64,000 nucleotides of DNA, taken from an uncultured Jannaschia sp. Its GTDB lineage: Bacteria; Pseudomonadota; Alphaproteobacteria; Rhodobacterales; Rhodobacteraceae. The stretch is taken from assembly GCF_947503795.1 (NCBI RefSeq), contig NZ_CANNEZ010000001.1:1541001-1605000 (forward strand), read 5' to 3'. The notes below the pieces were generated by a model. It saw only the letters and a program-made list of their open reading frames with translations. It was not told where the DNA came from and searched no databases. The translations under genes and the position numbers were made by a program. This document shows positions 16,632-24,734 of the stretch, in pieces. Each line of letters starts with the position of its first letter. The stretch's first letter is position 1.

Positions 16632-17713
16632 GCGGCGGTCCAGGTCGAGGAGTCACATCGGTGGGGTTGAACGGTCGGCGGGCGTTGAAGACCCTCGCCG
16701 GCCACGACGGTCATGTCCGGTGCGGTCATGGCGCGCGCCAGGGCGGCGTAACTCGGTCGGAACCCGATCTCGTCGCCGACGGCGAGCGCCGGCCCCCGTG
16801 CCGTGACGACGAGGTGATCGCTCGTCGCGCCGATGCGCGTCAGGCGGTCCGGCATCACCAGGCCGTTGATGTCGACGTCCAGATGTCCGAGCGCGAGAAT
16901 CGCCTCGCGGCCGCAATCTGGTCGGGGCGTCGCAAGGGGTCCCGGCGCAGCGACTGTCTCGATCACCTCTGCCACGATCGCAAACGCGTCGGTCGCGAGC
17001 CCGTCGATCCCCGCGCCTGATACCGGGTCGAGGCCCAGCAGGATCGCCTCGCCCAGTCGAAGGTCGTCGATACGGGAGGGCCCGCGCGATCCGAGCGCCC
17101 AGGGCAGGCTGGACGAGCCGCCACCGGAGATCGTCGCCAGCGGGAGGCCGAGCTCGGCCTCCACCGCCATCGCCAGCGACGAGAGCATGGCCATGGCCGC
17201 CCGGTCGGGTGGGCGGCCGGACAGGCAGGCGAAATTGGCGCCGAGGCCGTGCAGCACGACGCCATCGGTCGCCGCGACCTTGCGGGCGGCGACCCGGATG
17301 GCGGCGGGGCGGATGCCCTCGCGCCCGTCGCCCAACTCCACCATCAGGACGATCCCATGTCGGCGGCCCGTGCGCCGGGCCGCGCGGGCGAGCGCATCGA
17401 TCACATCGGCCTCGGTATTCAGGCTGACGTCGCAAACCCGGACGACACGGTCCACCTGACTGAGCATCGGCGTGCGGATCAGGGCCATCGGCACGTCGAT
17501 CCCGGCCGCGCGCATCCGCTCGAGGCCCGACACGCGCGCATCGGCCAGCCGGGTCACGCCGCCCGCCAGCATCGCGCGGGCGATTGCGGGATGGCTGCCG
17601 ACGCCCTTGGTGACGCCGGTGACGCCGATCCCGCGCGCGGCCAGGCGGGCGACGAGACTGCGTGCATTGCCCGTGACTTTCGCCAGATCGACCTCGACGC
17701 GCGGCGTTGTCAC
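16628..17713 (-). CDS. Alanine racemase-like fold-III PLP enzyme
   Basis: This 361-residue protein has the alanine racemase N-terminal TIM-barrel domain. The likely PLP lysine lies in GVTKGVGSHP (residue about 36), with EAEL and SGGGSSSLP further on, where the cofactor phosphate binds. The C-terminal part (HLDVDINGLVMPDRLTRIGA) resembles the ornithine racemase/YhfX group rather than classic Alr. The GTG start overlaps the DUF1611 stop by 4 bp. Substrate unknown; a D/L-amino acid racemase is the default inference. Confidence 0.85.
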   Translation of the reverse strand: MTTPRVEVDLAKVTGNARSLVARLAARGIGVTGVTKGVGSHPAIARAMLAGGVTRLADARVSGLERMRAAGIDVPMALIRTPMLSQVDRVVRVCDVSLNTEADVIDALARAARRTGRRHGIVLMVELGDGREGIRPAAIRVAARKVAATDGVVLHGLGANFACLSGRPPDRAAMAMLSSLAMAVEAELGLPLATISGGGSSSLPWALGSRGPSRIDDLRLGEAILLGLDPVSGAGIDGLATDAFAIVAEVIETVAAPGPLATPRPDCGREAILALGHLDVDINGLVMPDRLTRIGATSDHLVVTARGPALAVGDEIGFRPSYAALARAMTAPDMTVVAGEGLQRPPTVQPHRCDSSTWTAA

Positions 17714-18924
17714 GCCATGACCGCGGGAACGGGCTGGCCGAGGCTCGGGAAGGCGGACAGGACCATGTCGACGAGTTCGGCCGCGGGCCGGGTCAACGCA
17801 TCGGTCGCCGGAAGCGCCAGCGCGCCGGACAGGCGCTCGAGCGCACCGGCGATCTCGGTCGGGGCCAAGCCCTCGTGGTTCAGGGTCAGACCGATGACGC
17901 GCGTGGCCCCGAAGGCTTCGATCAGCGCGATCTCGTCCGCCGGATCGGGCATCGGCATCTGCGGGAAGTCGCAGCGATGTGGGCGCGCGGGCGCGTCCTG
18001 CAGGATGACGCCGTCGGGCTGGCTGCCGCGCAGGATGAAGGCCGAGGTGCAGAATGCCGGATGGCTCAACGCGCCCTGGCCCTCGATCACGATGACCCGC
18101 GGAGCCTCAGCCTCCCAAGCCGCCAGAACCGCGCCCTCGAGTTCGCCCGCGCAGAACTGCGGCGGCACCGCGTCCATGGCCACGCCCCAGCGCGCGCCTT
18201 GCATCAGGCCGGTCTGCCCGGTTCCGACCAGTTCGGTCGCGATGCCCGCCGCGCGCAGCGCTTCCGTCAGGATCGTCGCCGTGGTGCGCTTGCCGATGGC
18301 GCAGTCGGTCCCCAGCACCGCGATGCGGATCGCGCCGATGCGGCCCACGCTGCCATCGAAGAGCCGCATCTCGCGCGCGGGCTTGGGCCGCCGCATGTCG
18401 CGGATCCAGACCTGGCTGGCCTCGGCGGCGGCGGACATCTCGGGATCGTCCCCTAGATATTCATGCAAGCCGCTGACGATGTTTATGCCCTGCCCGATGG
18501 CATCGAGGATCACGGCGCGGTCGATGCGCGACAGCCGCCCTGTCGATGGCGCCTTCCCGTAGATCAGAACGTCCGGCGTGACCGCCTCGCAATGGATTGC
18601 GGCATCGAGGTCGGCGAGGACGGGAATGTCGTTCGCCACCCCGTCCAGAACCTCGCCGCTGTCCCTACCCGCCTTGGTGCCGTCGATGACGGAGAGGATC
18701 CGGTATGCGTCGCAATGGCGGACGAGTCCGTTGGCGGTCTTGCCGTCGATCTGTCCGAACTTGCCCTCGCAATAGACGATGGCGTTGGGCGGCTGACGGC
18801 CGGATCCGTGCAGATCGGCCTGCAGCGGCGACATAACGGCGGGAAGCGGCCTTCGACGCGGCAGGGCGCGGCCCGCCGACGTGGCGTGGCGACTCGGCAT
18901 TTGGCCGTTCTGATTTTTAGACAT
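17710..18924 (-). CDS. DUF1611 family protein (DgcN-like)
   Basis: A 404-residue P-loop-containing protein. The N-terminal domain contains IVYCEGKFGQIDGKTANGLV; the C-terminal domain has AVLGTDCAIGKRTTA (P-loop variant), VIEGQGALSHPAF and HRCDFPQMPMP. DUF1611 proteins include DgcN, a D-glutamate N-acetyltransferase acting with a dedicated racemase. Here the partner is a fold-III PLP racemase-like protein instead of an enolase-type epimerase, so the pathway may be related but is not proven identical. ATG 18924 is chosen for its GGAGGA ribosome site; the open frame continues upstream without a better start. Confidence 0.85.
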   Translation of the reverse strand: MSKNQNGQMPSRHATSAGRALPRRRPLPAVMSPLQADLHGSGRQPPNAIVYCEGKFGQIDGKTANGLVRHCDAYRILSVIDGTKAGRDSGEVLDGVANDIPVLADLDAAIHCEAVTPDVLIYGKAPSTGRLSRIDRAVILDAIGQGINIVSGLHEYLGDDPEMSAAAEASQVWIRDMRRPKPAREMRLFDGSVGRIGAIRIAVLGTDCAIGKRTTATILTEALRAAGIATELVGTGQTGLMQGARWGVAMDAVPPQFCAGELEGAVLAAWEAEAPRVIVIEGQGALSHPAFCTSAFILRGSQPDGVILQDAPARPHRCDFPQMPMPDPADEIALIEAFGATRVIGLTLNHEGLAPTEIAGALERLSGALALPATDALTRPAAELVDMVLSAFPSLGQPVPAVMA

Positions 18925-18941
18925 GCAATGGTTCCTCCGAC

Positions 18942-18961
18942 GGGGAAAGCGCCGCCTCGCT
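18942..18961 (-). repeat. 20-bp direct repeat, copy 1 (upstream of the DUF1611 gene)
   Basis: Read on the minus strand this is AGCGAGGCGGCGCTTTCCCC, ending 17 bp before the DUF1611 start codon. A copy with one mismatch lies at 19883-19902 in the same position relative to another ATG with a ribosome site. The two may reflect a duplicated leader or a shared regulatory element. Confidence 0.5.
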
Positions 18962-19007
18962 GTAGGAATGTTCGCCGCGGTCATGGGCGCGTCGCCGGAC
19001 GGGCGCG

Positions 19008-19805
19008 CTATTCCATGCGGCGGCAGGCGCTCCGGACCCATTGGAAGCCGCGATGGCATTCCCATCCGTTGCCGGACCGGTCGAGATGCGCGTGGGCCGG
19101 CAAGTCGATCCGGGCGCAGCGGTCCCTGATCCTCTCGAAGCCGCGCTTGCACGCCCATCTCGGCGCGTAGCTTCGTTCGACGAAGAACGCATGGTCGGGG
19201 ATCGGGACCAGCTCACAGCCGTCGCCGCGCGCCACGAATGTCCGCGCGCAGGTCCAGGGCTCTCCGAAGCGCGATCCGGTGAGGAAGGCGTTTTCGGGAA
19301 TGGCGATCTCGGCGCAGCCGTCGCCTGCGACCTCGTAGCCCCGGTCGCACCGCCAGCCGGATATGCCCGTCCCGTCCGCCAGATAGGCGTTCGGCGGAAG
19401 GACGACCTCGAGGCAGATATCATCGACTTTTACGTAGCCACGATCACAGCTCCACCGCCGTCCCGAAGGGTCGAGATGGCCGCCTTCCGGAACCGTGATC
19501 GCAGCGCAGCCGGTGCGCTCGACCTGTCGGAACCCATGCGCGCATTCCCAACCGGTGCCGTAGGTCCGGTCGGTCGCGTAGGCGTTTGCCGGAACGATCA
19601 CCGCCTCGCAGTCGGTCCCGACGCGGCGATAGCCGCGGTCGCATTCCCAGCCACCGCCGAAGCTCCGCGCCACCGCGTTCTCGGGGATCGGAGCCATACC
19701 CTCCTGCGCCCATCCTGCCGACCCCCAGATGGCGAGGACCATCGCCGCGAGGATTGGACGTAGGCAGGCCCTGAGGATGGCATGACATAGAGCCCTAAGA
19801 GACAT
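19008..19805 (-). CDS. Secreted protein of seven Cys-pair repeats
   Basis: This 265-residue protein has a signal peptide ending near WGSAGWAQ (residue 34). The mature part is built almost wholly of seven units of about 32-34 residues, each of the form W-x-C-x-x-G-F/Y-x5-8-C-x3-I/V-x-L/I/V-P-x-N/H-A-x-L/F. Examples are GWECDRGYRR, GWRCDRGYEV and RWACKRGFER; unit 7 is cut short. Each unit carries two cysteines, probably one disulfide. The fold is EGF-like in spacing but I cannot name a family. An extracellular or periplasmic binding role is inference. Confidence 0.75.
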   Translation of the reverse strand: MSLRALCHAILRACLRPILAAMVLAIWGSAGWAQEGMAPIPENAVARSFGGGWECDRGYRRVGTDCEAVIVPANAYATDRTYGTGWECAHGFRQVERTGCAAITVPEGGHLDPSGRRWSCDRGYVKVDDICLEVVLPPNAYLADGTGISGWRCDRGYEVAGDGCAEIAIPENAFLTGSRFGEPWTCARTFVARGDGCELVPIPDHAFFVERSYAPRWACKRGFERIRDRCARIDLPAHAHLDRSGNGWECHRGFQWVRSACRRME

Positions 19806-19866
19806 CGAGGTCCGCCGCGATCAACGAGCGTTGCAAGCCGGGTTTCGGCCAACCGGATATCGTCAT
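19795..19866 (-). CDS. Possible 23-residue leader peptide
   Basis: A short frame begins at ATG 19866 behind a strong GAAGGAGA ribosome site, just after copy 2 of the 20-bp repeat, and ends (TAG) inside the first codons of the secreted repeat protein. It could couple translation to the next gene, whose own ATG (19805) lacks a clear ribosome site. It could also be a chance frame. Confidence 0.3.
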   Translation of the reverse strand: MTISGWPKPGLQRSLIAADLDVS

Positions 19867-19882
19867 GCTGTCTCCTTCAGCG

Positions 19883-19902
19883 GGGGAAAGCGCCGCTTCG
19901 CT
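19883..19902 (-). repeat. 20-bp direct repeat, copy 2 (upstream of the Cys-repeat gene)
   Basis: Minus-strand sequence AGCGAAGCGGCGCTTTCCCC, one mismatch from copy 1 at 18942-18961, 940 bp away. It is followed by a ribosome site and ATG, as is copy 1. The remaining interval 19906-20365 shows no supported gene. Confidence 0.5.
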
Positions 19903-20365
19903 CTGGCGCAACGGACATCCAAATCGTCGCCTGACCTGCATCTGCAGCGCGGGGTCGGCGCCGCGGCTCGCGGGTCGTGCCGCAATGATGAAAGTGGCGC
20001 CGAGCTCTGGTCCGGCGCGACGTGATCGCCATCCGTCCATTCGCGCCAAGACCTGTCGACCCGAAGCGCCGCACCGCGCCCTGCCGGGTCCAGACCCCTC
20101 CATAGGAAGCGTCGAGAACGGCCGCACTGATCCAGGTTAGCACCGTGGAAACCGGGCCCTCCCCCCTGCCGCTCGGAACGTGCGATGCGGGCTAACCTGC
20201 GTCAGTGCGGCGGAGACGAAAGACGCGCAGGAGCCATGCGATCGGCCATCCGTTCGGCCGATGTTCCCGTGACGAGTATGGGGGGCGCATGACGCGTCGG
20301 CCCGTGAGGGTCCTTCCGTCAGGCGCCCTCGCTTTCCCATGACCCACAAGAGGAAGGACATTCAG

Positions 20366-20566
20366 ATGAGCGACGAGAACCAGAGCCAGGAGAGCCAGGC
20401 CGAGAAGCACATGGCCTCGGTCAAGGCCTCTTGGGACAAGGCCCCCGAAGGATCGAAGAAGGATGCGGCGTTGAAGCATTATGAGGCGGCGCAGAAGGCG
20501 CAGGAAGCCGATGACGAGGACACGGTCCACCGGGAACTCAAGGAGGCGAGCCGCGTCCTGATGTAG
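20366..20566 (+). CDS. Small acidic/hydrophilic protein, function unknown
   Basis: This 66-residue protein has no hydrophobic segment and is rich in Glu, Lys and Ala. It contains a helix-forming core (ASVKASWDKAPEGSKKDAAL, KHYEAAQKAQEADDEDTVHR). ATG 20366 follows an AGAGGAAGGA ribosome site and is preferred to an in-frame ATG 27 bp upstream. Codon use matches the neighbours. I recall similar short proteins in Rhodobacterales but no function. Confidence 0.75.
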   Translation: MSDENQSQESQAEKHMASVKASWDKAPEGSKKDAALKHYEAAQKAQEADDEDTVHRELKEASRVLM

Positions 20567-20623
20567 GGCACGCACGGCTGATGCGACGATGGGACCGGCC
20601 GCCACGACACGCCGGACGGTCCC

Positions 20624-21358
20624 TCAGCGCAAGAGCGGGCCCCCATGGTCGAGATAGGCCGGATCGAAGCCCGCGAGTTCGACCAGCCCTGGATAGTCGT
20701 GCAAGGTGACGCGCCCGTCCCGGAATGTCGCAAGCCCCCGCTCGCGGAGCTGTCGCAGGACGCGGTTAACGTGGACCGCGCTGAGACCCAGCGCGTCCGC
20801 GAGGTGATATTGGGTCAACGGACAGTCGTATCCCTCCCGCGTTCCCAGTCCCACGAGCGTCAGCCGCGAGGCGAGCTCCAGCAGGAAATGGGCCATGCGC
20901 GCGTCCGCTCCTCTCCGGCCGATCCCGACCAGGTGCTCGACGACCATCGCCTCGTCACGAGACACGGCCCAGAGAATGGCCGTCGCGAGGCGTGGCGTCC
21001 GTGCGAAGGCCTCCAGCAGGTCCTCTGCCAGCACCTCGGCCGCCTCGATGTCGCCAATCGGCTCGAAGCTGTGATCCGACGTGCGCAGCAGCACGCTGCG
21101 AACCCCAAGGAAGTCGCCGGGGACCTGGAAATCAACGATTTGCCGCGTTCCGTCGGGCTGGAGCTTGTAGGAACACACCCAGCCCGCCGACAGGATATAT
21201 GCGGCCTGTCTGGCCTCTCCCTGATAGACCATGTCCCGTCCCGCGACGAAGGACCGGCGACGCCGGTGAAGCTGCTTGAGCACATCAAGCTCGACCTGCG
21301 ACAGCGCGACGAAGGCGGAGAGCTTCCGGGTAAGCGGGCTCGTCTCGATGAACGCCAT
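20624..21358 (-). CDS. Crp/Fnr family transcriptional regulator
   Basis: A 244-residue protein: an N-terminal cNMP-binding-like beta-roll (RDMVYQGEARQAAYILSAGW, DFQVPGDFLG) and a C-terminal winged helix (YHLADALGLSAVHVNRVLRQ). The recognition helix reads V-H-V-N-R, unlike the E-x-x-S-R of Fnr, so its target should differ from TTGA half-sites. There is no N-terminal Cys cluster. It stands alone, converging with the small protein gene. Confidence 0.92.
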   Translation of the reverse strand: MAFIETSPLTRKLSAFVALSQVELDVLKQLHRRRRSFVAGRDMVYQGEARQAAYILSAGWVCSYKLQPDGTRQIVDFQVPGDFLGVRSVLLRTSDHSFEPIGDIEAAEVLAEDLLEAFARTPRLATAILWAVSRDEAMVVEHLVGIGRRGADARMAHFLLELASRLTLVGLGTREGYDCPLTQYHLADALGLSAVHVNRVLRQLRERGLATFRDGRVTLHDYPGLVELAGFDPAYLDHGGPLLR

Positions 21359-21773
21359 GAGCCTCCGAACTGCCCCGGACCCCCGGTGGGGTCCTTCGGG
21401 TCCGGACTATGCGGCTTGGGAGAGCATGTCGATCTGCCCGCACCGTTTTGTGGTCGATGGTCTGGCGAAGGTCGCGTGCTGATGCATCCCAAGGCCACCG
21501 AACCCGTGCGCGGCCGCATATCCGCGCTCGCCGAGCGAGCGTGGGCCATCCTCGGTGACTGACGCGGGGCACGGGCTGACGCGGCCATTCACCGACCTGC
21601 CGGGTTGCTGCGGCGCGGTCCGCCATCCCTGAGACGGTGAACCGTATTGGACGACACCGGGTCGGCTTCTCATCGAGCGTGTCCCCATTTCCCAGGGTCC
21701 GCGATTCCGGATGGCTCCCACATGACGCGGGCTGCGGCCGGGGATAATAGCGCCGCAATCGTGCCGCTGCGGC
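21359..21773. other. Intergenic region, nothing recognised
   Basis: No reading frame with convincing codon use, no repeat and no RNA gene seen. It separates a Crp-type and a LysR-type gene, both on the minus strand, and should hold the promoter of the Crp gene. Confidence 0.4.
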
Positions 21774-22691
21774 TCAGTCGGAGCCGCCACGTCGCGGACC
21801 GTACTCCGCGCGCGCGCTCGAACGCAGCCAGCTGGCGAACCGCTCGGTCGCCTCTCCACCTTTCTTGCGGCGGCGCGCGAGGTAGAAGCCCTGTCCCGGC
21901 GACATGACGGGCAGTCCCGCCGAAACCAGCGCCCCCGAGGCGACCAGCGCCCCGGTAATCGACCGCCAGCCCAACAGCATCCCACGCCCCTCGAGCGCGG
22001 CCTGTGTGGCCTGGACGTAGTTGGTGAAGGACTGCCCCCCGCCTCTCACCGGAGCCTGGCCGGTCGCCTTGAGATACTCCGCCCATGTGAGCCAGGAGGT
22101 CTCGCTGGTCCTGACATGGACGAGCGACACCCCACTCGGCGGAACCGTATCGCCGAAACCGTCGCGCAGGGACGGGGCGCAGACCGGGTCCACCACCTCG
22201 TCGAAAAGATGTTGCACGTCGCCGTCGCTCCACCGCCCATGCCCGTAGCGGATCGCCACGTCGTTCCCGTCGGCGAGGGCCGGTACGCCGGATTGCGTGG
22301 TGACGACGTTGACCAGGAGGTCGGGATGCGCGCGGTAGAAGAGCGACAGGCGCGGCATCAGCCAGTAGGTCGCGACCCCCACGGAACATGCGACGGTCAC
22401 GGACCTGTCCTGCTCGGAGCCTGTCTGCCGCAGCTTGTCGAGAAGGTCCGCGATCTTCGACAATCCCTCGGTCGTTGTCGCTGCGACGGCGTAGCCCGCC
22501 TCGGTGGGCCGTGCAGGTCGGCTGCCGCGATCCAGCAGCGGCAGGCCGATGTAGTCCTCCAGCTTTTTCACGGCCTGACTGATCGCGGGTTGGGTCACGT
22601 TCAACTCCGCCGCGGCCGCCTGGATGGAGCCCGCCCGGATGACCGCCGCGAAGGCGGTCAGCAATCTCAGCGGTGGGAGATCGTGTTCCAT
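21774..22691 (-). CDS. LysR family transcriptional regulator
   Basis: A 305-residue regulator with an N-terminal helix-turn-helix (GSIQAAAAELNVTQPAISQA, residues about 22-41) and a LysR substrate domain. It resembles the GcvA-like subgroup (LPPLRLLTAFAAVIRAGS; WLMPRLSLF). ATG 22691 is chosen because it gives the standard family N-terminus; the frame extends upstream into the divergent promoter. It is divergent from the dioxygenase operon at 22798 and probably controls it. Confidence 0.92.
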   Translation of the reverse strand: MEHDLPPLRLLTAFAAVIRAGSIQAAAAELNVTQPAISQAVKKLEDYIGLPLLDRGSRPARPTEAGYAVAATTTEGLSKIADLLDKLRQTGSEQDRSVTVACSVGVATYWLMPRLSLFYRAHPDLLVNVVTTQSGVPALADGNDVAIRYGHGRWSDGDVQHLFDEVVDPVCAPSLRDGFGDTVPPSGVSLVHVRTSETSWLTWAEYLKATGQAPVRGGGQSFTNYVQATQAALEGRGMLLGWRSITGALVASGALVSAGLPVMSPGQGFYLARRRKKGGEATERFASWLRSSARAEYGPRRGGSD

Positions 22692-22797
22692 AGCATAAGC
22701 ATTCGCTAATACTTCATTTAGCGCAATCGCCGTTTTCCGCCGCAAGGCCACCGCATAGCCTCGTCCCGAAATCGACCTGACGGGAAGGGGCGGAGCG

Positions 22798-23928
22798 ATG
22801 GACGGCGCGCGTATCGAAGCGGTGGTTCTGGAAGACAATGGGCTCACGGTGAACCTGCCAGAGACGGGACCGGCCTATTTCAATGCATGGTGGCTGCGCG
22901 ACAATTGCCCGACCTCCTTCGATCCCGAGACGCGGGAGCGGAGCTTCGACGTTTTCCACCACGAGGCGACGCCCCGCCCCGCCGAGGCGGGGATCGACGC
23001 CGGCGCGCTCGTGATCCGCTGGGCGGGCGAGGATCATGTCTCCCGCTATCCGCTGGACCTTCTGAGGCCATACGCCGCCGGGACACGTCGAGCCGATCCG
23101 GCCGACCTTCCGCGGAGGCCGTGGTATGCCGATCACTACGCCGACATCACCCGCGTCTCGCACCCCGCTCTTCTCGAGAATTCGGACGAACGGCAACGCT
23201 GGATGGAGGCTCTGCTGGTGGAGGGCGTCGCCATCGTGACGGACATGCCCGACACGGACGAGGGACTGACCCGGACGGCCTCGTTGCTGGGCGCCATCCG
23301 GCCGAGTTTCTTCGGGGCCTATTTCGACGTTCGGACTCATATCAAGCCGACGAACCTCGCCTACACGTCCAAGGCGCTGGAGCTGCACACGGATGTCCCG
23401 GCGGAGGAACTCTCGCCCGGCATCCAGTACCTGCATTGCCGGCGCAACAGCGTCGAAGGCGGGCGGAACCTGTTCCTCGACGGCACCGCCGTGGCCAACG
23501 ATCTGCGCGAAAGCGACCCCGAGGCGTTCCGGCTTCTGTCCGAGACCGAGGTGCCGTTCTACAAAGAGCACGACGGCATCGACATGCGCGCGCGCCAGAG
23601 GGTCATCGAACTCGACCACAATGGCGAAGTGGCGGGCGTGACGATCAGCCAGCACATGGCCGACATCTTCGACCTGCCTCAGAGGCTGCTCGACAGCTAC
23701 TATCCCGCGTTCGTCAAGTTCGGGCGACTGCTTCAAAGCGACAAATACGTCATGCGCTTCACGCTCGCCGCCGGGGAATGCATCTCGTTCGACAACCACC
23801 GGATCGTACATGGCCGCGCCGCCTATTCCGCCACGAGCGGCGAACGCCATCTGCGCGGGACGTACACGGACCGGGGCGAGTTGCGCGGGCTTTACCGGGC
23901 GATGGTCTCAGAAGGCCGGTTCGCGTGA
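22798..23928 (+). CDS. TauD/TfdA dioxygenase, gamma-butyrobetaine hydroxylase-like
   Basis: This 376-residue Fe(II)/2-oxoglutarate dioxygenase has an N-terminal DUF971-like domain (AWWLRDNCPTSFDPETRER) as in gamma-butyrobetaine and trimethyllysine hydroxylases. The catalytic domain has the iron-binding H-x-D in LELHTDVP and the distal H in HRIVHGRAAY, plus R near the end for 2-oxoglutarate. It is the first gene of an operon with a class II aldolase (4-bp overlap) and a 3-hydroxyisobutyrate dehydrogenase-like gene. It should hydroxylate a carnitine-like or other amino-carboxylate compound. The exact substrate is unknown. Confidence 0.92.
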   Translation: MDGARIEAVVLEDNGLTVNLPETGPAYFNAWWLRDNCPTSFDPETRERSFDVFHHEATPRPAEAGIDAGALVIRWAGEDHVSRYPLDLLRPYAAGTRRADPADLPRRPWYADHYADITRVSHPALLENSDERQRWMEALLVEGVAIVTDMPDTDEGLTRTASLLGAIRPSFFGAYFDVRTHIKPTNLAYTSKALELHTDVPAEELSPGIQYLHCRRNSVEGGRNLFLDGTAVANDLRESDPEAFRLLSETEVPFYKEHDGIDMRARQRVIELDHNGEVAGVTISQHMADIFDLPQRLLDSYYPAFVKFGRLLQSDKYVMRFTLAAGECISFDNHRIVHGRAAYSATSGERHLRGTYTDRGELRGLYRAMVSEGRFA

Positions 23929-24671
23929 AGGACACCGCACCCGAGGACCAGATCCACTCGCTGCGGGTCGATCTGGCCGCCGCCTTCCGGCTGGCCGTGC
24001 GCTTCGACTGGCACGAGTCCGTCGGCAACCATTTCAGCGTCGCCGTCTCGGACGACGGACGCCGGTTCCTGATGAACCCGAAATGGCGACACTTCTCCGC
24101 AATCCGCGCAAGCGACCTGCTGCTGCTCGACGCTGACGACCCGTCCGTGATGGATGACCCGGGCGCGCCCGACGCATCCGCCTGGACGATCCACGGAACG
24201 CTGCACCGCGCGCGGCCCGATATCCGGGTCGTCCTCCATTGCCACCCCCCCTACGCCACGGCGCTGGCCGCGCTCGCAGACCCGGCCTTGCCGCCGGTCG
24301 ACATGAACACGGCGCGCTTCTTCGGAGATCTCGCCATTGATCCCGATTGCGGCGGGATTGCCGATGACGCCGCGGAGGGCGAGCGGATCGTCTCGGCCCT
24401 CGGGGACAGTTCGGTGCTGCTCATGGCAAACCACGGCCTGACCTGTACGGGGACGACCGTCGCGCAGGCCTTCGAGCAGCTCTATTTCTTCGAGAAGGCC
24501 GCCCGGACGATCCTTCTCGCCCACGGATCGGGCGAGCCGCTCGGCGTCATGTCCGATGACGTGGCACGCCGCACGGCGGAGGGCTGGCGGGCCTATGCCG
24601 GAATGGCGGATGCGCATTTCGATCACCTCAAATCGGTGCTCGACCGCGAAGAACCGAACTATCGCGACTGA
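23925..24671 (+). CDS. Class II aldolase/adducin family protein
   Basis: A 248-residue protein starting at GTG 23925, overlapping the dioxygenase stop (GTGA). It shows the zinc histidines of the fold: VVLHCHPPYATALAAL (H-x-H) and LMANHGLTCTG, with GNHFSVAV near the N-terminus. Members cleave or epimerise phosphorylated or free hydroxy-carbonyl compounds. In this context it may split the product hydroxylated by the upstream enzyme; this is inference. Confidence 0.9.
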   Translation: MKDTAPEDQIHSLRVDLAAAFRLAVRFDWHESVGNHFSVAVSDDGRRFLMNPKWRHFSAIRASDLLLLDADDPSVMDDPGAPDASAWTIHGTLHRARPDIRVVLHCHPPYATALAALADPALPPVDMNTARFFGDLAIDPDCGGIADDAAEGERIVSALGDSSVLLMANHGLTCTGTTVAQAFEQLYFFEKAARTILLAHGSGEPLGVMSDDVARRTAEGWRAYAGMADAHFDHLKSVLDREEPNYRD

Positions 24672-24734
24672 GTATGATCCGGCATTGATCGGGACATGGG
24701 AAAAGTGCGCGACGCCGCGGCGAGGGAGAGCATC

